Part shown: positions 62,301 through 64,000 of the stretch, piece by piece
Layout: every line of letters begins with the position of its first letter
How positions within the stretch are numbered: the first letter of the stretch is position 1
Origin: JBEKCD01 sp050015055
GTDB lineage: Archaea; Thermoproteota; Bathyarchaeia; Bathyarchaeales; Bathycorpusculaceae
Direction of reading: 5' to 3'
NCBI GenBank assembly: GCA_050015055.1
Contig: JBEKCD010000004.1
Coordinates: 102,666 to 166,665, forward strand
Length of the DNA stretch: 64,000 nt
Program-made: the position numbers and the translations under genes
The notes under the pieces: generated by a model
Seen by the model: the letters and a program-made list of their open reading frames with translations, nothing else
What the model was told of the DNA's origin: nothing
Databases searched by the model: none

Positions 62301-62310
62301 GCGCGCGCGC
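62301..62310. repeat. Ten-base GC box
   Basis: GCGCGCGCGC inside GTTAGCGCGCGCGCTGA, upstream of the small gene at 62413. Confidence 0.7.
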
Positions 62311-62412
62311 TGAACCTATATTGCATGTCGCTTCGGCTTATATAGAAGGACGAAAATAGCTTGTGCGGGAAACTAAAATAGCAAATAATAGAATCTGAAT
62401 GGGGGTGAAACA

Positions 62413-62565
62413 ATGGAAAAAAGGAAGTTGGAACTTTCATTCATCGATAAGAGTGGGAAAGTGCATCCATTAGATGGGGTTACTCGTGCGGAATTAGCCG
62501 AGGGTCTTGAACAAATCTCTAAAGAAATCGCAAAGAGACTGTTATTGTTGAAAGAACAAAGATAG
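62413..62565 (+). CDS. Small helical protein
   Basis: A 50-aa protein: EKRKLELSFIDKSGKVHPLD, then a helix with RAELAEGLEQISKEIAKRL. ATG start with GGGGGTGA 6 bp upstream. The pattern (beta hairpin then long helix) suggests a compact folded protein; no family recognised. Confidence 0.6.
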   Translation: MEKRKLELSFIDKSGKVHPLDGVTRAELAEGLEQISKEIAKRLLLLKEQR

Positions 62566-62669
62566 AACCTAGTCTATCCCTTTTTTCTGGAAATTCCAGG
62601 AGCACGCGTCTAGTATAAACTCCAAAAGAATCTTGGGAATAAAAAAAAGAAGTAGTGATTTCATTTAGC

Positions 62670-62952
62670 TTATTTTAGTAATTTCATGCTTTCTTCGAGA
62701 TTCATTGCTAATTTGATTTCGCTCGTGTTCCAAGCCATCCATTTTACAATTTCTGGTTCCATTGAGAATTTTTGCAGAGCGTCTGACCTTGAGGCTTCAT
62801 ACACCCAAATCAATAGGTGTTCTGGAACTACAGTCCATGCTCCAAGCGCGCGCCTGTTCATAAACTTCCTTGGCACGGCGAAAAGTTTCTTCTTGTTTTC
62901 CAGTTGGCCCCTTTTCTAGTTCAGAATTCTTCGACTTGTCCTCGGCCGTCAT
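62670..62952 (-). pseudogene. Small gene broken by a 2-bp shift within a GC-dinucleotide run
   Basis: From ATG 62952 the frame reads EETFRRAKEVYEQARA and then ends at TGA 62797. After the run GCGCGCGC (62846-62853) a different frame gives LGAWTVVPEHLLIWVYEA, KFSMEPEIVKWMAWN and a normal end at TAA 62670. One extra GC unit would join both parts into a 94-aa protein. The second half resembles small DUF3303-like proteins (tentative). It is either a slipped, possibly phase-variable gene, a pseudogene, or a sequence error. Confidence 0.6.
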
Positions 62953-63088
62953 TCTATCACTTTATGCGCGCGGTTTGTCTAGGCGATTGTTGCTGCTACT
63001 TGTAAAAAGGTAAAAGAATTAGAAAACACTAATTTGCATCAAACAGCTTGTAATATTCAGTTTGTCACAGGTCTTGGGCGGTTGGGTT

Positions 63089-63649
63089 ATGGGGTTGAAT
63101 CGGTTTATGTCAAGGGAGGATATCTTGATAGATGACGCTGGATGGGGAGACCTTATCTTAGGCGTGGTAATCGGTGCCCTCAAGCCTCCAGACCGCCGGT
63201 ACATGGAACGCAGGATTCCAGTATCATCCTTCCAGCCGCCAAACTTCGAGAATAAAAAGTATCTGGATGACGCAGTGAAGATTGCCGATGAGATCGTTGA
63301 GGTTATGCAGCCCAATGGGGAACCCCATTTTAGGGTCTGCTCAGGGTACGTTCTGTCCGGCATACGCAGACACCTGCAAGACCGAGGATTCGACGTGGAA
63401 GAAGTAGAAATCACAGGCGAACTCCAAGAGATGGTTGAAAGAAGCTACATAAGATGGTGTTTTGAAGTGGGAGTACCGGCAGAAAGGCTGGAAGACAAAA
63501 GACGTTTCTGGACACTTCTGGAATGGGTTGGGGAGAGACCTGAGCTAAGAGAGAAACTCGTAAAGACGGGATGGAAAAGCTGGAAGAACAAGTGGAGAGA
63601 AAAAGCATTCGAAAAGTCTAAAAAAGAAGCGGCTCTGCCACTTGAGTGA
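63089..63649 (+). CDS. Hypothetical protein, possibly RNase-H-like
   Basis: Protein of 186 aa. Near the start, DILIDDAGWGDLILGVVIGA resembles the first strand and acidic residues of RNase-H-fold nucleases (compare IDEAGRG of RNase HII). Later VCSGYVLSGIRRHLQDRGFD and EMVERSYIRWCFEVGVP are helical. The C-terminus is basic and Trp-rich (GWKSWKNKWREKAF). The nuclease reading is tentative. ATG 63089; TTG 63062 is an alternative. Confidence 0.6.
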   Translation: MGLNRFMSREDILIDDAGWGDLILGVVIGALKPPDRRYMERRIPVSSFQPPNFENKKYLDDAVKIADEIVEVMQPNGEPHFRVCSGYVLSGIRRHLQDRGFDVEEVEITGELQEMVERSYIRWCFEVGVPAERLEDKRRFWTLLEWVGERPELREKLVKTGWKSWKNKWREKAFEKSKKEAALPLE

Positions 63650-63688
63650 GTTTTAACCCGTCTGCAACTTTGCGGTAGGTTTTGAACG

Positions 63689-63697
63689 GCGCGCGCG
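63689..63697. repeat. GC box
   Basis: GCGCGCGCG, 40 bp after the preceding stop codon; another copy, CGCGCGC, is at 63816-63822. Confidence 0.6.
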
Positions 63698-63880
63698 ACG
63701 GCTCTTAAGACTATTTTCCATCTGTTGCCTAAACTACGCATATGTTGCTGTACTTGAGCAGTCACAAAATCAGGCGAAAAACCTGAAAAGAGAGGAGAGA
63801 TTCCTGAAAAATCCACGCGCGCTCTCCTAACCAAGGCCTTTTAAGAAAGCATCAAAGGAATAAGCGGGGGGGTGATTGAC

Positions 63881-63961
63881 GTGCCCTTGAAGCGAAAGAA
63901 GAAAGAAGAGAAAAAAGAGGAAAAGAAACCCGCAGAGAAAAAGCCAGAGGAAAAGAAGTAA
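63881..63961 (+). CDS. Lysine/glutamate-rich micropeptide
   Basis: A 26-aa frame made almost only of Lys and Glu with two Pro (PLKRKKKEEKKEEKKPAEKK). GTG start preceded by GGGGGGGTGA, and a TATA-like CCTTTTAAGA near 63837. It resembles charged tails of ribosomal or chromatin proteins. It may be a genuine micropeptide. Confidence 0.4.
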   Translation: MPLKRKKKEEKKEEKKPAEKKPEEKK

Positions 63962-64000
63962 CTCTATTACTAAATTGTTGAGTCATTATTGATTGGGAGA

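Larger units (their letters stand above)
61391..62412. other. 1-kb tract of gene fragments and GC boxes
   Basis: No intact long gene. It holds the PHP fragment (61587-61721), a 46-codon frame at 61825, and GC boxes at 61725-61734 (variant GCGTGCGCGC), 61783-61788, 61829-61835, 62053-62060 and 62301-62310. Probably degraded accessory DNA. Confidence 0.5.

Noticed and set aside
1..64000. tRNA and rRNA genes
   Set aside because: I looked for T-arm words such as GGTTCGAATCC and for conserved rRNA stretches in all spacers and found none that could fold into a cloverleaf.

Overview
The window is a piece of an archaeal genome, most likely a member of the Bathyarchaeia or a near relative in the TACK branch (inference). 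It carries an archaeal histone, Alba, RNA polymerase subunit K, a thermosome, and ribosomal proteins S17e, S25e and S26e; S25e and S26e are typical of TACK archaea rather than Euryarchaeota. Promoters look archaeal, with A/T-rich TATA boxes about 25 bp before the expected transcript start. Starts are often GTG or TTG with Shine-Dalgarno (SD) sequences. I found no rRNA, tRNA, CRISPR array or intact insertion sequence.

Layout. 0-8.5 kb: a D-2-hydroxyacid dehydrogenase, a class I aminotransferase, information-processing genes (S17e, TatD nuclease, histone, S25e), a cyclic-2,3-diphosphoglycerate-synthetase-like GTPase with a cyclophilin-like partner, and a DegT-type aminotransferase. 8.8-15.3 kb: an electron-transfer block, hdrA-hdrC-hdrB, an acyl-CoA dehydrogenase, and convergent etfBA. 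15.5-28.7 kb: a peptide and amino-acid catabolic region with a class V aminotransferase, an Xaa-Pro peptidase, an aconitase-X fragment, a glycyl-radical activase, a glycyl-radical enzyme that matches trans-4-hydroxy-L-proline dehydratase (HypD) at every active-site position I can recall, a membrane-tethered HTH regulator, and a complete dipeptide/oligopeptide ABC importer. 29-31.4 kb: korABC, a 2-oxoacid:ferredoxin oxidoreductase. 31.6-40.5 kb: a tandem AbrB protein, a zinc metalloprotease, two ABC systems and a large surface protein. 40.6-48.3 kb: threonine synthase, thermosome-rpoK, a Mut7-C RNase, dihydroorotase, an XPD-like helicase and Alba. 48.4-50 kb: decayed toxin-antitoxin genes. 50-58.5 kb: three CBS-domain genes, DUF4438, secreted and membrane proteins, S26e, a CDP-alcohol phosphatidyltransferase, DUF1805 and an old-yellow-enzyme homologue. 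58.5-64 kb: a gene-poor accessory tract of small zinc-finger or charged proteins, a HEPN protein, gene fragments and dense GC-dinucleotide palindromes.

Metabolic reading (inference): imported peptides are cut by the Xaa-Pro peptidase, hydroxyproline is dehydrated by HypD, other amino acids are transaminated, 2-oxoacids are oxidised by Kor to reduced ferredoxin, and acyl-CoA oxidation feeds EtfAB and HdrABC. This fits an anaerobic fermenter of protein detritus.

The main oddities are: (1) an archaeal HypD locus; (2) GCGCGC-type palindromes concentrated in spacers, several touching stop codons or the edges of gene fragments, one causing a two-base frameshift; (3) genes including the essential rpoK that lack any ATG/GTG/TTG start but have an in-frame ACG at SD spacing; (4) a repeated GATAAAACTTTAC box around a small DNA-binding-like gene.
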